DNA from: Arthrobacter sp. Hiyo4
GTDB lineage: Bacteria; Actinomycetota; Actinomycetes; Actinomycetales; Micrococcaceae
Direction: 5' to 3'
Length of the DNA: 64,000 nucleotides
NCBI GenBank assembly: GCA_002370555.1
Contig: AP014718.1
Coordinates: 2,666,001 to 2,730,000 of the forward strand
In this document: positions 1 to 11,065 of the stretch, in pieces
Layout: each line of letters starts with the position of its first letter
How positions within the stretch are numbered: the first letter of the stretch is position 1
Made by a program: the position numbers and the translations under genes
The notes under the pieces: generated by a model
The model's input: the letters and a program-made list of their open reading frames with translations, nothing else
Databases searched by the model: none
Told to the model about the DNA's origin: nothing

Positions 1-1
1 G

Positions 2-549
2 ATGGCCCGGTTCGGGATCGGCTCGCGGATCCTGTCCTCCAACCTGCCACTTGGACCCCGCCCCTCGACCCCGGAGGCGGCCACTGCGTTCTTCGGTGGA
101 CTGCTGCCGTAAGGATCTGGCAGATCGAACCTTGCCAAACAGGCGCAGTCCCTCCGAAGCCCCGCCGGTGCCGTCAGGCTGGCGCCGCTCTACGACGTGT
201 CAATGCACGCCCTGGCGCCCAACGGCCAGCTGAAAATGTCCCTCCAGATCAACTCCCGCGCCTTTCAGCCGTCGTTGACGGTGGAAGACCTTGTCGCTGA
301 GGGCATCTCCTGGGGACTCGACGGACGGCATGCACGGCACGCCGTCACCGAACGCTCAAGGATCTGGCCCAAGCCCTCGAACAGGCCGACGCATCCGCCG
401 TCGGGGAAAATGTGGCGCGGTACATCGGCCACGGGACAAGGAATCTACTGGACGGCAAGGCCGCCCGGATCGGTAGCGCACACCCGTCATTGGTCACACT
501 CGGTCCAGTTCCGGCCATGCCACCGCGCCGTTCTTCTGGGGTGCGTTAG
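2..549 (+). pseudogene. HipA-type serine/threonine kinase toxin remnant
   Basis: Two pieces of a HipA-like protein survive. The first (2-112) reads like the end of the HipA N-terminal subdomain: ILSSNLPLGPR followed by ATAFFGGLLP, then a stop. The second starts near 170 with VRLAPLYDV, the HipA C-terminal signature, and continues to about 350 in one frame. It then continues from 352 in another frame as LKDLAQALEQAD up to a stop at 547-549. The kinase core between the two pieces is missing, so this is a real internal deletion as well as a frameshift. No hipB antitoxin is visible in the window, though it could lie just upstream of base 1. Intact HipA proteins are about 400-440 residues. The family assignment comes from motif recognition only. 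Confidence 0.6.
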
Positions 550-648
550 GCAGAGGGACGCCAGGATTCCATCAGCAAACCAGTTGACACAACGGTGCAT
601 TCCTCACTGACGACTCGAGGGCAGGCCGTTGACGGAGTCCGCCGGCCG

Positions 649-1802
649 CTACCCGAGCCGACGGTATTCATCGATCAGCGACGAAGGCACCGGCGAGACA
701 CCGGGAACGTCCTTACCTGGGCCAGAACTCGGCCTGAAACGGCGGAGCAGGGCTGCGCCATCAAGTGCCCATCGGAATCCGGGGCTGGATAAAGCAGCCC
801 GGTAGGCGGCGTCAACCGTGTCCGGGTATTTCGCCGCGAGGTCCTCCAGGACGTAACCGGGAACCGTCTTGTCCTCCACATAGCCACGCAGGAGTTCCGC
901 AGCCGGGTCCTCCGCATCGGCCGGCGGCGTACGGTGGGCTGCCTCGACCTGTCCGTAGCAGACGAGGAAGGACACACCCATCAGCGGATGATGGTAGAGC
1001 GCTACGTCGTCGGACCCTGCCAGCTCCGGCGGGAAGGAATCATCCGGTGCGATCTGTTCAGCTGCGGTCACCAGTGCGGAAGCCTTGGGATTTGCAGCGA
1101 CGGACGCCTCGCTGCAGGCATTCAGGAAACTGCGGTACGCCGCGATGATGTCACCCCCGGTACCGCTCACAATATGCGCCCCAAAGAGGTCCAGGAACGT
1201 GGTGTGGTGCTCTCCGACGATCCTGTGTCCCTGCTCGAGGTTCGCCGGATTATTGAATACCAAGGTGGGAAAGCGCCTGAGCAGAGACGCCGCAAGTGTC
1301 TGGACGCCGGGAGGTCCCGCGGACCGAACAGGCGTTTGGTCCCGCTGATGGTCCAGATGTCCCCGATGGGCACCAGGCGCGTCATGACATAGCCGCCTCG
1401 CTGAACGACGCTGATCGCTTCCGCCCCGGCTGTGGCGTAGGCCGGGTAGTCCATCTCATCGATGAGGTTGTGCAGGTTAAGCCGGGCACCCTTACGGGCA
1501 TCGACGCGGAAGACGCCGAGTACATTGCGTTCGCGCCACCCCTCGTAGACGAGTCGCTCCTCCGGCGCAATGGTCTTATTGGTGCGCAGATAACGGTCCA
1601 GCAGCGGCTCACGTCCGTCCTGGTCTGGATCATAGAGCAGCGACTCGACGGCTTCCGCCCATTGATCATGCGCCGCACTCCCGAGCCCGGAGAAGTCTGA
1701 CAACGCCTGCGAAAGACGCCGGGCGAACCCCGGTGAGCATGCGTAGTCGACCAGCGCTTTCTTGAGGTTCCCTGCCCGGTCCAACAATTCGTCGATGCCC
1801 AT
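649..1802 (-). CDS. Hypothetical protein downstream of glmS, one frameshift
   Basis: I do not recognise the family. The start MGIDELLDRAGNLKKAL lies 10 bases after the glmS stop on the same strand, so co-transcription with glmS is likely. The frame breaks near 1310-1320, where the reading passes from TISGTKRLFGPR to GVQTLAASLLRRFPTLVFNNP. Restoring one base gives about 384 residues. The protein looks soluble, with no signal peptide or membrane segment. The first half is mixed alpha/beta (RGGYVMTRLVPIGDIWTISG). The second half is largely helical and ends in SSLIDEYRRLG. The break probably reflects a sequencing loss, because glmS next to it has the same kind of error. No function can be assigned. 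Confidence 0.55.
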
Positions 1803-1812
1803 CAGTCCGCGG

Positions 1813-3704
1813 CTACTCTACGGTGACGCTCTTGGCGAGGTTGCGGGGCTGGTCCACGTCGTAGCCCTTGGCCGAGGCGAGGGCCAGTGCGAAGATCTGC
1901 AGCGGGACGGTGCTGAGCAGCGGGGCCAGCAGCACGGGGGTTTCCGGGATGTAGAAGACGTGCTCGGCGTAGGCCTTCACTGCTTCGTCGCCCTCTTCGG
2001 CGATCACAATGGTCTTGGCGCCGCGCGCCCGGACTTCCTGGATGTTGGAGACAACCTTGGCGTGCAGCGAGTCGCGGCCGCGCGGGGAGGGGACCACCAC
2101 AAACACCGGCTGGCCTTCCTCGATCAGCGCGATCGGGCCGTGCTTGAGCTCACCGGCGGCGAAGCCCTCGGCGTGGATGTAGGCGAGCTCCTTGAGCTTC
2201 AGCGCACCTTCCATGGCCACCGGGAAGCCGACGTGGCGGCCCAGGAACAGCACGGACTTCGCATCCGCCATGGACACGCCGAGTTCCTTGATCTGGGCCT
2301 CGTTATCCAGGATCCGCTGGATCTTGGCCGGGATCTTGTTCAGGTCCGCCAGAATGTCCTTGATCTCGCCCTGGAACTTGTTCCCGCGCAGCTGCGCCAG
2401 GTACAGGCCCAGCAGGTACGCCGCCGTGATCTGCGCCAGGAACGCCTTGGTGGAAGCCACGGCGATTTCGGGGCCGGCGTGCGTGTACAGCACGGCGTCG
2501 GATTCACGCGGGATCGTGGAGCCGTTGGTGTTGCAGATCGAGACCGTCTTGGCGCCCTGTTCCTTGGCGTACCGGACAGCCATCAGGGTATCCATGGTCT
2601 CGCCGGACTGGGAGATGGAGACGATCAGGGTGTTCTCGTCCACGATCGGGTCCCGGTACCGGAACTCGTGGGAGAGCTCCACCTCGGTGGCAATCCGGCA
2701 CCAGTGCTCGATGGCGTACTTGGCCACCTGCCCGGCATACGCGGACGTGCCGCAGGCAAGCACAATGATCTTGTCGACGTTCTTCAGCAGTTGCGGGTCA
2801 ATCCGGAGCTCATCAAGGGTCAGTTTGCCGTTGACGTCCGAGCGGCCCAGCAGGGTCTGCAGCACGGCGTCGGGCTGGTCATGGATTTCCTTCTCCATGA
2901 AGGACGGGAACCCGCCCTTTTCCGCCGATTCCGGGTCCCAGTCCACGTGGTATTCCTTGCCCTCGGCCGGGGCGCCATAGAAGTCGGTGATCTCCACCGT
3001 GTCCGCGGTGATGGTGACAATCTGGTCCTGGCCCAGCTCCACCGCACGGCGGGTGTAATCGATGAACCCGGACACGTCCGAGCCCAGGAAATTCTCGCCC
3101 TCGCCCAGGCCCACCACCAAAGGTGAGTTACGGCGGGCGGCAACCACAACATCGGGCTGGTCCGCGTGGACCGCCAGCAGCGTGAAAGCACCCTCAAGGC
3201 GCTGGCAGGCGAACTGCATCGCCAGCGTCAGACCGCCGTCGGACGCCACACCACCGAGCTTGTTGCGGAAAATATCACCCAGCAGCACGGCCGCGACCTC
3301 GGTGTCCGTCTCGGACTCGAACTCGTAACCCTTGCCCACCAGCTCACGTTTGAGCTCGGCGAAGTTCTCGATGATGCCGTTGTGGATCAGAGCCAGCTTG
3401 CCGCCGTCGGACAGGTGCGGGTGCGCGTTCTGGTCCGTGGGCCCGCCGTGCGTGGCCACCGGGTGTGCCCGATACCGGTGAACGTCTCCGGCAACGGACG
3501 CTCCTCCAGCTCGGCCAGGAGGTTGCTCAGCTTGCCGGACTTCTTCCGGGACTCGATGGCACCTTGCGAGACCACCGCCACCCCTGCAGAGTCATAACCC
3601 CGGTACTCCAGACGGCGCAATCCCTCAAGGACCACATCCAACGCACTGTGACCGGCATTCACACGGCCAGCAGAATGGCCCACATATCCCACGATTCCAC
3701 ACAT
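1813..3704 (-). CDS. glmS: Glutamine--fructose-6-phosphate aminotransferase (isomerizing), one frameshift
   Basis: Makes glucosamine-6-phosphate from fructose-6-phosphate and glutamine, the entry step to UDP-GlcNAc and peptidoglycan. The start was chosen so that the catalytic cysteine is residue 2 ([10 protein letters not shown]) after Met removal. An N-terminal class II glutamine amidotransferase domain is followed by two SIS sugar-isomerase domains ([38 protein letters not shown]), and it ends with the usual NLAKSVTVE. The frame breaks at about 3460: the coding strand reads TGG-CCA where TGG-GCC is expected inside GHTRWATHGGPT, so one G of a run is missing. With it restored the length is 630 residues, normal for GlmS. 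The gene is divergent from coaA, with only about 90 bases between their starts. Confidence 0.96.
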
Positions 3705-3793
3705 AGGCTCCAGCTTATCGGCAGCGGCGTTGAGATCTCTAAACTTAGGATGCTCCATTTCGCTCTCAGCCGCGCGAGGGCAGAATCTCTAAA

Positions 3794-4758
3794 GTGACTT
3801 TGCAACGCAATGAAGCGAACGGTGAGGGTGTCTCCCCGTTCGTTGAGCTGGACCGCCAGACCTGGTCCCGGCTCGCCGCCCAGATGGAGCAGCCCCTTAA
3901 CGAAGAGGACATTGTCCGTCTGCGTGGCCTAGGCGATCCCCTGGACATGAAGGAGATCCGCGAGGTCTACCTGCCCCTGTCCCGGCTGCTGCACCTTTAC
4001 GTGGAGGCGGCGGGCCAGCTTCATTCGGCCACCACCACGTTCCTGGGTGAGCAGACCCAGCGCACCCCGTTTGTCATTGGCGTTGCCGGCTCGGTGGCCG
4101 TGGGCAAGTCCACCATCGCCCGCGTGCTCCGAGAGATGCTGCGGCGCTGGCCCGGCACACCGAACGTTGAGCTGGTCACCACGGACGGCTTCCTCTATCC
4201 CCTGGCCGAGCTCAAACGCCGCCAGCTGCTGGAGCGTAAGGGATTCCCCGAATCCTACGACCGCCGCGCGCTGCTGCGCTTTGTGAGTGAGGTCAAAGGC
4301 GGCGCGGAGGAAGTCCGGGCGCCCTGGTACTCCCACGTTACGTACGACATCGTCCCGGAAAAGGAAGTGGTGGTCCGCCGCCCGGACGTGCTGATTGTGG
4401 AGGGCCTGAACGTGCTGGCCCCGGCCCGCCCGCGCCACGACGGCAAGCAGGGCCTGGCAGTGAGTGACTTCTTCGACTTCTCCATCTATGTGGACGCCAA
4501 GACCTCCTACATCGAGGAATGGTATGTGGAGCGGTTCCGCAGGCTCCAGAGCACCGCGTTCGCGCAGCCGGAGTCTTACTTCCACCGGTATGCCACACTG
4601 TCCCCTGCCGAGGCCGAGCGCACCGCCAGGGACATCTGGAAGCGCATCAACGAGCCAAACCTGGAGGAAAACGTCCTTCCCACCCGGGCCGCGCCCAACT
4701 GGTTCTGACCAAGGACTCGGACCACTCCATCCGCCGCATGCTCCTGCGGAAGGTTTAA
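3794..4758 (+). CDS. coaA: Type I pantothenate kinase, one frameshift near the 3' end
   Basis: Phosphorylates pantothenate in the first committed step of coenzyme A synthesis. The P-loop [12 protein letters not shown] is at about residues 94-105, and the family motifs [18 protein letters not shown] and VEGLNVL follow. The GTG at 3794 was chosen as start because it gives the usual N-terminus ahead of the [10 protein letters not shown] motif. The frame breaks at about 4691: one C is missing from a short run after LPTR. The correct frame then gives the CoaA ending [19 protein letters not shown], stopping at 4758 instead of 4708. The restored length is 321 residues, typical for the family. Confidence 0.95.
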
Positions 4759-4765
4759 CACACAT

Positions 4766-5631
4766 GTGCCACGACTGCGTGGCAGGCGGCCACTCGGGGC
4801 CAGCCGCCGCTCCTTCGCCCGCTTCCTTGCCGCCGGAGCCGGGCTGACGGTCCTGGCAGCTTGCACGCCGGAGGCACCCGCCACGGTGACGCCGTCGTCC
4901 TCCTCCCCTGCATCTGGGGTGACCTCCGCATCCCCGTCCGCCGTTGCGGGCCCTTCAGTGGAAAGCACGACGGCGGCAGCTGAGCCGCCGCCGCAGGCTC
5001 CAGTACCGCCGTCGGCAGCGCTGCCCCGTCAGTTCTCGCTGACGGATCCGGCCAGCCCTTGGCTGGTGGTCAACAAACACCGTCCGCTGGCGCCGGCGGA
5101 CTACGTTCCGGCGGATCTTGTCCAGCCCAACGTCCGGCTGGCCGTTTCCGGCGAGGCGGCACTGCTGAACAACACGACGGCGGCTGCTGCCGAAGCGATG
5201 TTCGCCGCCGCAGCACAGGACGGCGTGGTCATGACGCTGGCAAGCGGTTACCGTTCCTACGGCACGCAGGTGGCCACGTACAACGGCTATGTGGCAACGC
5301 GCGGACAGGCCGATGCCGACACCGCAAGCGCCCGCCCGGATACTCGGAGCACCAGACCGGCTGGTCCTTCGACATCGGCGACGGCGTCGGGGCGTGCGGC
5401 TTCCAGCCCTGCTTCGCCGATCAGCCCGCTGCGGTGTGGGCGAAGACGAACGGCCACCGCTTCGGATTTGTGGTGCGGTATCCGTGGATGTTCCACCCGG
5501 TCACCGGCTACTACTACGAGCCGTGGCACCTTCGGTACATCGGCGTGGAGGCTGCCACAAACATGGCGACCCGGGGCATCAGCACCGTGGAGGAGTACTT
5601 CGGCGTGGACGCGGCGCCGGGGTATCTGTAA
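4766..5631 (+). CDS. VanY-like D-alanyl-D-alanine carboxypeptidase lipoprotein, one frameshift
   Basis: A zinc peptidase of the M15B family that trims the terminal D-Ala of peptidoglycan stem peptides outside the membrane. The GTG start 7 bases after coaA gives an Arg-rich N-terminus (RRSFARFLAAGAGL) and a lipobox LAAC with the lipidated Cys at about residue 33. The twin-arginine-like run may mark Tat export. A Ser/Pro/Thr-rich linker follows, then the catalytic domain with LASGYRSY, the zinc motif SEHQTGWSFDIGD and the second motif EPWHLRYIG. The frame breaks at about 5337 (CCCGGATAC where CCCGGGATAC is needed). The restored length is about 288 residues. The gene probably follows coaA in one transcript. 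Confidence 0.85.
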
Positions 5632-5692
5632 ACGAACCGCGCCTGCCGACCCGGCCGTCCCGCAGGGGCGTCGTCCTGTAGTCTCGCCTTCC

Positions 5693-7094
5693 ATGACGGG
5701 GAAACCGATAACGCAGGTCTTGAATAGTTTGTCGGGCGCCGGACAGCAGTCCCTGCTGCGCTTCAGCCTGGGTTTGGATCGGCTCATCACGCCAGATCGC
5801 CTGCGTAACTATCCATTGATCTTGATCATCGCAGGCTCACTAGGATTATTGGCTGCCACAATCATCCGCATCACGGATCCAGCGGCCCATGGGGCGTACT
5901 TGCCCGACTACCTTGCCCATTGGACCGGGGGGCGGCTGCTGTGGGACGATTCCCAAAACCTCTATGACCCGCGCACGCAGAGCCAGGTCCAACGTGAAGC
6001 CATAGGAACATCAGTAGGCCTGTCCTGGTTCGTTTCGCCGCCCATAGTGGCCTTCTTCTATGCGCCACTGGCCCTTGTACCCTACAACGTCAGCGGACTC
6101 GTCTGGCTGGTCTTGAGTTCAGCGCTTCTGGTTTGGTGCATCCTTAGCCTAGCTAAACTTGCGCCGAAGCTCATGAATCACAAGCGCAAACTCGTCATTC
6201 TTGCTGTCCTTGCAGCACCTCCAACGTTCGAGCTCCTCGGCAGCGGGCAGGATTCCGCTGTCGTCCTTCTCCTGTGGCTGATCGGGATCCGCCTCTTCCA
6301 AACCAGCCATCCGCTCTGGGCTGGCGCGGTGCTCGGCCTTGGATTCGCGAAGCCCCAGTTGGTACTCGTGATACCTCTGGTACTGCTGGCCACACGGAAC
6401 TACAAGGCACTGGCCGCCTTCTCGGCAGTGATCGCTGCCGTCAGCGGTCTCTCGCTTGGCCTGGTGGGCCTGGAGGCCTCGGTCAATGGACAGGCGCCCT
6501 ATCTAGCCCCCTTTATATGACCGAAGTGCAACAAGGCCAGGCATGGAAGATGGTGGGGCTTCCATCATTTGTTCAAGCGTTACTCCCCCGGCGTGGGGCG
6601 CCGGCATAGCGCCGCTCCTGACTGCAGCTTCCCTACCCATGGGCGCGGCGGTCCTCCTGTTGTCCATCCTGCGACTCCGGAACACAGGCATGGACAGTCA
6701 AGCGGTTTGGATAGCGACCTTGGCGACGACGGTCACCTTCTCTCCGCATCTGGCAACGTACGATGCCGTACTATTCATTCCAGTTGTGATCTTCCTTCTG
6801 GAGCGGCGCTCCACGCGATTCCTGCGCGTGGCAACAGTGCTGGCATTCGCGCTGATGTGGATGGTCGCTTTCCTCCACATGGCCGCCCTGTCGCAGCCTT
6901 GGCCCATCTCCATTCTTGATGCTCCGTGGTCAGCTTTGCCACTGGCCGCCATCTGGCTTGAGTCAATGCGCGCTCTCAGGCCTGGCAGTTTGCGAGTGCT
7001 GTCGCAGGAGGCTGACAGGTCCAACCCGTCCGAGAGAACATCATTGACGGACGTTCCACCGGTCAAGTCCGACAGACAGCAAGCCAGCGAGTAG
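5693..7094 (+). CDS. Polytopic membrane glycosyltransferase, GT87/DUF2029-like, two frameshifts
   Basis: A multi-pass membrane protein of the kind that uses polyprenyl-phosphate sugars for cell-envelope glycans. In the family these are mannosyl- or arabinosyltransferases. The ATG start is followed by an N-terminal amphipathic stretch, a first membrane segment (YPLILIIAGSLGLLAATII), an extracytoplasmic loop with the family-like LPDYLAHWTGGRLLWDDSQNLYDP, and about nine further hydrophobic segments. FAKPQLVLVIPLVLLATR resembles the conserved cytosolic-face motif of the family. Two one-base losses in C runs, near 6508 and 6590, shift the frame from 2 to 1 to 0. Restoring both gives about 467 residues. 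The acceptor and sugar cannot be read from sequence. Confidence 0.7.
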
Positions 7095-7175
7095 CTCCGC
7101 ACACGTTGGAAACACGGGTCTCGTGCTCACGGCGTTGACATGCACGGTTAACCATAATGCGTTAGTTTGGAATAT

Positions 7176-7565
7176 ATGTTGACAGGATTCAAGAATTTCA
7201 TTATGAAGGGCAATGTCGTTGACCTTGCCGTAGCCGTTGTGATGGGTGCCGCATTCAGCTCCGTCGTGACCTCTATCGTCCAGGGCCTGCTGACGCCTCT
7301 GATCGGACGTCTGTTCAGTGCCAAGGGCGTTGAAGAGATGCAGTGGGAGGGATTCATGTATGGGTCCGTCATCTCCTCCATCATTTCTTTCCTGCTGGTG
7401 GCCGCCTCCATCTACTTCGTGGTGGTGCTTCCCATGAACCACATGATCGGGCTCCGTAACCGCAAGCTGGGAATCAACAAGGATGTCAAGGAAGAGGCTG
7501 CAGAGGATCCGCAGATCGCCCTGCTGACCGAAATCCGCGACTCGCTGCAGAACCGGGCGCTGTAA
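7176..7565 (+). CDS. mscL: Large-conductance mechanosensitive channel
   Basis: A pentameric inner-membrane emergency valve that opens under hypo-osmotic tension. The 129 residues include the classic N-terminal MscL signature, FKNFIMKGNVVDLAVAVVMG, and two membrane segments (about 15-45 and 70-95). The C-terminal helix ends PQIALLTEIRDSLQNRAL. The ATG at 7176 was preferred to the in-frame TTG at 7167, because the family begins with the short ML-GF helix. A TTGACA box at 7135-7140 upstream is a possible -35 element, but the matching -10 is poor. The gene is intact and is followed by a shared hairpin. Confidence 0.95.
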   Translation: MLTGFKNFIMKGNVVDLAVAVVMGAAFSSVVTSIVQGLLTPLIGRLFSAKGVEEMQWEGFMYGSVISSIISFLLVAASIYFVVVLPMNHMIGLRNRKLGINKDVKEEAAEDPQIALLTEIRDSLQNRAL

Positions 7566-7573
7566 GTTCACCG

Positions 7574-7621
7574 CAAACAAATGTGGCCCGCTTCGTGATG
7601 GAAGCGGGCCACGCTTGTTTG
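7574..7621. terminator. Bidirectional terminator between mscL and glmM
   Basis: A 12-bp perfect stem (arms 7583-7594 and 7601-7612, loop of 6), flanked by CAAACA and TTGTTTG so the stem can extend with A on one side and T on the other. It lies between convergent genes and can serve both. Confidence 0.85.
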
Positions 7622-7630
7622 TGGCTTGGA

Positions 7631-8991
7631 TCAGTCCGTGACCAGCTCAAGCGCGAGCTCGGCGCGGACGACCTGGGCCAGTTGTTCAGCGATGGAGTGG
7701 GCGGTTGCCTCATCCCCTGCTTCCACCATGACCCGCACTACGGGCTCAGTACCTGAGGGGCGGAGCAGGACACGTCCGGTATCGCCCAGCTCGGCTTCGG
7801 CCAGGGCCACGGCCTGCGCCAGCGCGTCGGAACTACCCACGCGCGTGCGGTCAACGCCCTTGACGTTGATGAGTACCTGCGGGAGCTTGGTCATCACCGT
7901 GGCGAGCTCCTTGAGCGGCCGGCCGGTCAGGGCGACCTGTGCGGCCAGCTGGAGTCCGGTGAGGACGCCGTCGCCGGTGGTGGCGTGGTCAGCGAAGATC
8001 ACGTGGCCGGACTGTTCGCCGCCGAGGTTGAATCCGCCGTCGCGCATCTCCTCCAGGACGTAGCGGTCCCCGACACCTGTTTCGCGGATCGTGATGCCTG
8101 CTTCGCGCAGTGCGATCTTGAGACCGAGGTTGCTCATGACGGTTGCCACCAGGACGTCGTCGATGAGCTTGCCTGAGGCTTTGAGGGCGACGGCCAGGAT
8201 TGCCATGATCTGGTCACCGTCCACCTCTGTGCCCTCGTGGTCTACGGCGAGGCAGCGGTCGGCGTCACCGTCGTGGGCGATGCCGAGGTCGGCTCCGTGC
8301 TTCAGCACCGCGGCTTTAAGCGGACCGAGATGGGTGGAGCCCACGCCGTCGTTGATGTTGTGGCCGTCCGGCTCCGCGCCAATGACTATGACGTCAGCGC
8401 CGGCGTCCTTGAAGACCTGGGGTGAGCAGCCGCTGGCGGCCCCGTGCGCGCAGTCCAGCACTACCTTCAGGCCGTCGAGTCGGTGCGGGAGCGTCTGCAG
8501 GAGGTGGACGATGTAACGGTCCTCGGCGTCGGAGAAGCGCTGGATCCGTCCAACGTCGCTGCCGACGGGCCGGTGCGGCTCCTTGCCCATCTGCTCCTCG
8601 ATGGCGTTCTCCACGTCATCAGGAAGCTTCTGGCCACCGCGGGCGAAGAACTTGATCCCGTTATCAGGGGCAGGATTGTGGGAGGCCGAAATCATGACGC
8701 CGAAGTCGGCGTCGAGGTCTGCCACGAGGTAGGCCGCGGCCGGCGTCGGGAGAACGCCGGCGTCGTAGACATCAATACCGGAACTGGACAGCCCGGCCTC
8801 GACGGCGGCGGCGATGAATTCCCCGCTGGCGCGGGGTCACGTGCCAGCACGGCGCGCGGCCGGGTGCCGTTGGTATTGCGGTCATGACCAAGCACGACGG
8901 CGGCCGCCTGGGCCAGGTTCATCGCCAGCTCGGCAGTCAACAGGCCGTTAGCCAGGCCCCGGACACCATCTGTTCCAAATAATCTAGACAT
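7631..8991 (-). CDS. glmM: Phosphoglucosamine mutase, one frameshift
   Basis: Converts glucosamine-6-phosphate to glucosamine-1-phosphate, the step after GlmS toward UDP-GlcNAc. Begins [15 protein letters not shown]. The active-site phosphoserine loop is [17 protein letters not shown] and the metal-binding loop is DGDADR. The C-terminal phosphate-binding motif is [15 protein letters not shown]. The frame breaks near 8835: one C is missing from a C run in the stretch that should read [18 protein letters not shown]. The restored length is 453 residues, normal for GlmM. It lies upstream of rpsI-rplM as usual in this family of bacteria, though here the glycosyltransferase gene on the opposite strand separates them. 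Confidence 0.95.
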
Positions 8992-9149
8992 CGTGGACAA
9001 GTCTAGACGAGTCGGCCCGTTTGTCCTCTGCGTAGCTCTCTGCCATGTCGACCCATCGGCCGTCGCGGGCCACCGTCTGGCTTTTCTGTTGTATCTTCAC
9101 GTTAGAAGACATCGGTGTCCGCGTGGTGCAAAAATTTGAAGGCAAGTTT

Positions 9150-10962
9150 ATGAATCGTCGAGAAATGGCGTGGTTTTCCGGGTTGTTAGTGCTGGCGGCC
9201 ACGATGTACCTCTGGAATCTGTCCATCAACGGATGGGCTAATGCCTACTACGCAGCGGCCGCCCAGGCCGGCGCCTTTGATTGGAAGGCGTTTTTCTTTG
9301 GCTCCTCGGATTCCGGTAACAGCATCACTATCGACAAACTTCCTGGCAGCATTTGGGTAAGCTCACTGTCGGTGAGGCTCTTCGGTCTCAGCTCATGGAG
9401 TCTCTTGGCGCCCCAAGCACTAATGGGTGTGGGCACCGTAGCTCTCACCTACCTGACTGTGCGCCGCCATTTCCGCATGACTGCAGCAATCCTTGCCGGC
9501 GTGGTCACACTTCTCACACCTGCCGGTGCGATCATGTTCAGATACAACAATCCAGATGCATTGTTGACCCTACTGCTCGCCATTTCTGTATATCTGATGG
9601 TTCGAGCTGTCGAAGACGGCCGATGGCGCTGGCTCATTGGTGCGGGGATTGCGGTCGGGTTGGGCTTCCTGTCCAAGTCTGCACAGGCGCTTGTCATACT
9701 TCCGGTTTTGGGTCTCGTCTATCTTTTTACCGGCCCGTCAAGCATCGGACGCAGGGCATGGCAACTATTTGCTGCCCTGGGAACAGTGGCTGTTGCAGCC
9801 GGGTCTTGGATTGCGGTCGCCGAAAACTCGAACGCGAGCGACAGACCCTACGCGGGTGGTTCGTTCACTAATAGTTTTGTTGAGGTACTTCTTAGGCAAA
9901 ATGGCTTGGGCCGTCTCGTTGGAGCCGCGGCCGGCGGTTCTTCACAGATAGATGACATCAAGTCCGGTCCTTTGAAACTGCTGACGTATCCAGCATTCGG
10001 TACACAGGGGTCATGGCTGCTCGTTATGGCGATGATGTTGCTGATCACCTCGCAGGTGCTTTTGAGACGACGCCCCATGGGGGATCCGAAGCGAGCTGTA
10101 TTGCTCTTGGCTGGCGGCTGGCTGATTGCCTACGCCAGTGTTTTCAGTTTCATGTCTGGCGTTATCAATCCCTACTATCTGGTGGCGCTGGCTCCTCCGC
10201 TGGGGATCGTCATCGGCGCAGGCGCCCAACTTTCATGGGCAGCAAGGCGCTGGTTGCCCTTCCGCTTCGTGCATGCGGTGACACTCCTCGTTACCGCACT
10301 GCTCGCTGCCGGATATCTGGCGAATAGCGGCGGAATTGGCGCCCCGTTGGCGCTCGTCGTATTGGTTCCTGCCGTAATCCTTGCCGAACTGCTGACCTTC
10401 AGAATTCGCAAACGAATTGTGGTCCGGACGACGGCCGTGGCCGCGACCGCGGTGTGCCTTATTGGTCCATCGTTATTCACTTTTTCAGCAGTACTCTCAC
10501 CACATGTGGGGATCTTTCCGGCAGCAAGCCTGCCGACGCCTGTCACTGCCTTCGACTCGCCGGCCCCGAGGCCTGGCCGGCGCTCATTCCTTGGGCATTT
10601 AGGGTACAGCCATCGGTCACAGTCCGGAAAAGGCGGTGCTAGATCTTTTGGCAGCGGACGCCGATAAATCGCGTTGGACTGCCGCCACGCCTGGAGCATT
10701 AAACGCAGCGCGCTACCAGTTGGAATCCGGAGCTTCTGTCATGCCTGTTGGCGGCTTCAACGGCAGCGTCCCTTTTCCAACGGTCACCCAGTTCAATGAC
10801 TACGCGCGGACAGGCCAGATCCGGTACTACATAACCCGGAGTGACTCCCAAGACATTTCGGCCGAGGCAGGCTTTGCCGATGACGTTACGGCATGGGTCA
10901 AGGCAAATTTCACTCCACGCATCATTGGAGAAGTCGAGCTCTACGATTTACAAAGTCGCTAG
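9150..10962 (+). CDS. Polytopic membrane glycosyltransferase, GT39/ArnT-YkcB-like, two frameshifts
   Basis: A membrane glycosyltransferase of the dolichyl/undecaprenyl-phosphate-sugar type. The ATG at 9150 has a GAAGG Shine-Dalgarno about 8 bases upstream. The first membrane segment is followed by the family loop NAYYAAAAQAGAFDWKAFFF and DSGNSITIDKLPGSIWV, which is very like YkcB. MFRYNNPDALLTLLL is another family motif. About 11-12 membrane segments are followed by an extracytoplasmic C-terminal domain (VLDLLAADADKSRWTAAT to the end). Two one-base losses near 10560 and 10600 break the frame. Restoring them joins PEAWPALIPWAF to GTAIGHSPEKAVLDLL and gives about 604 residues. Starting about 160 bases from the divergent glmM start, the gene likely has its own promoter. 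Confidence 0.78.
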
Positions 10963-11019
10963 ATACCACCACCAGCAAGGAGCGCCGCTAATGCCGGATG
11001 CTTCAATCTTCAATGACGA

Positions 11020-11053
11020 AAAGCCCGCCCCACCAATGGCGGGACGGGCTTCT
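11020..11053 (-). terminator. Hairpin downstream of rpsI
   Basis: A GC-rich inverted repeat, AAGCCCGCCCC...GCGGGACGGGCTT, with one or two mismatches, just beyond the rpsI stop. The T run on the minus strand is short. It could also end the GT39-like gene from the other side. Confidence 0.65.
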
Positions 11054-11065
11054 GTGCATGCGGGA

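Noticed and set aside
1762..3126. Long open frame (454 codons) on the plus strand opposite glmS
   Set aside because: It is the antisense shadow of glmS in a GC-rich genome; the protein is biased to His, Gln and Arg and has no recognisable domain.
3705..3793. glmS ribozyme/riboswitch
   Set aside because: The 90 bases between glmS and coaA are too short and show none of the conserved core. This class is mainly found in Firmicutes.
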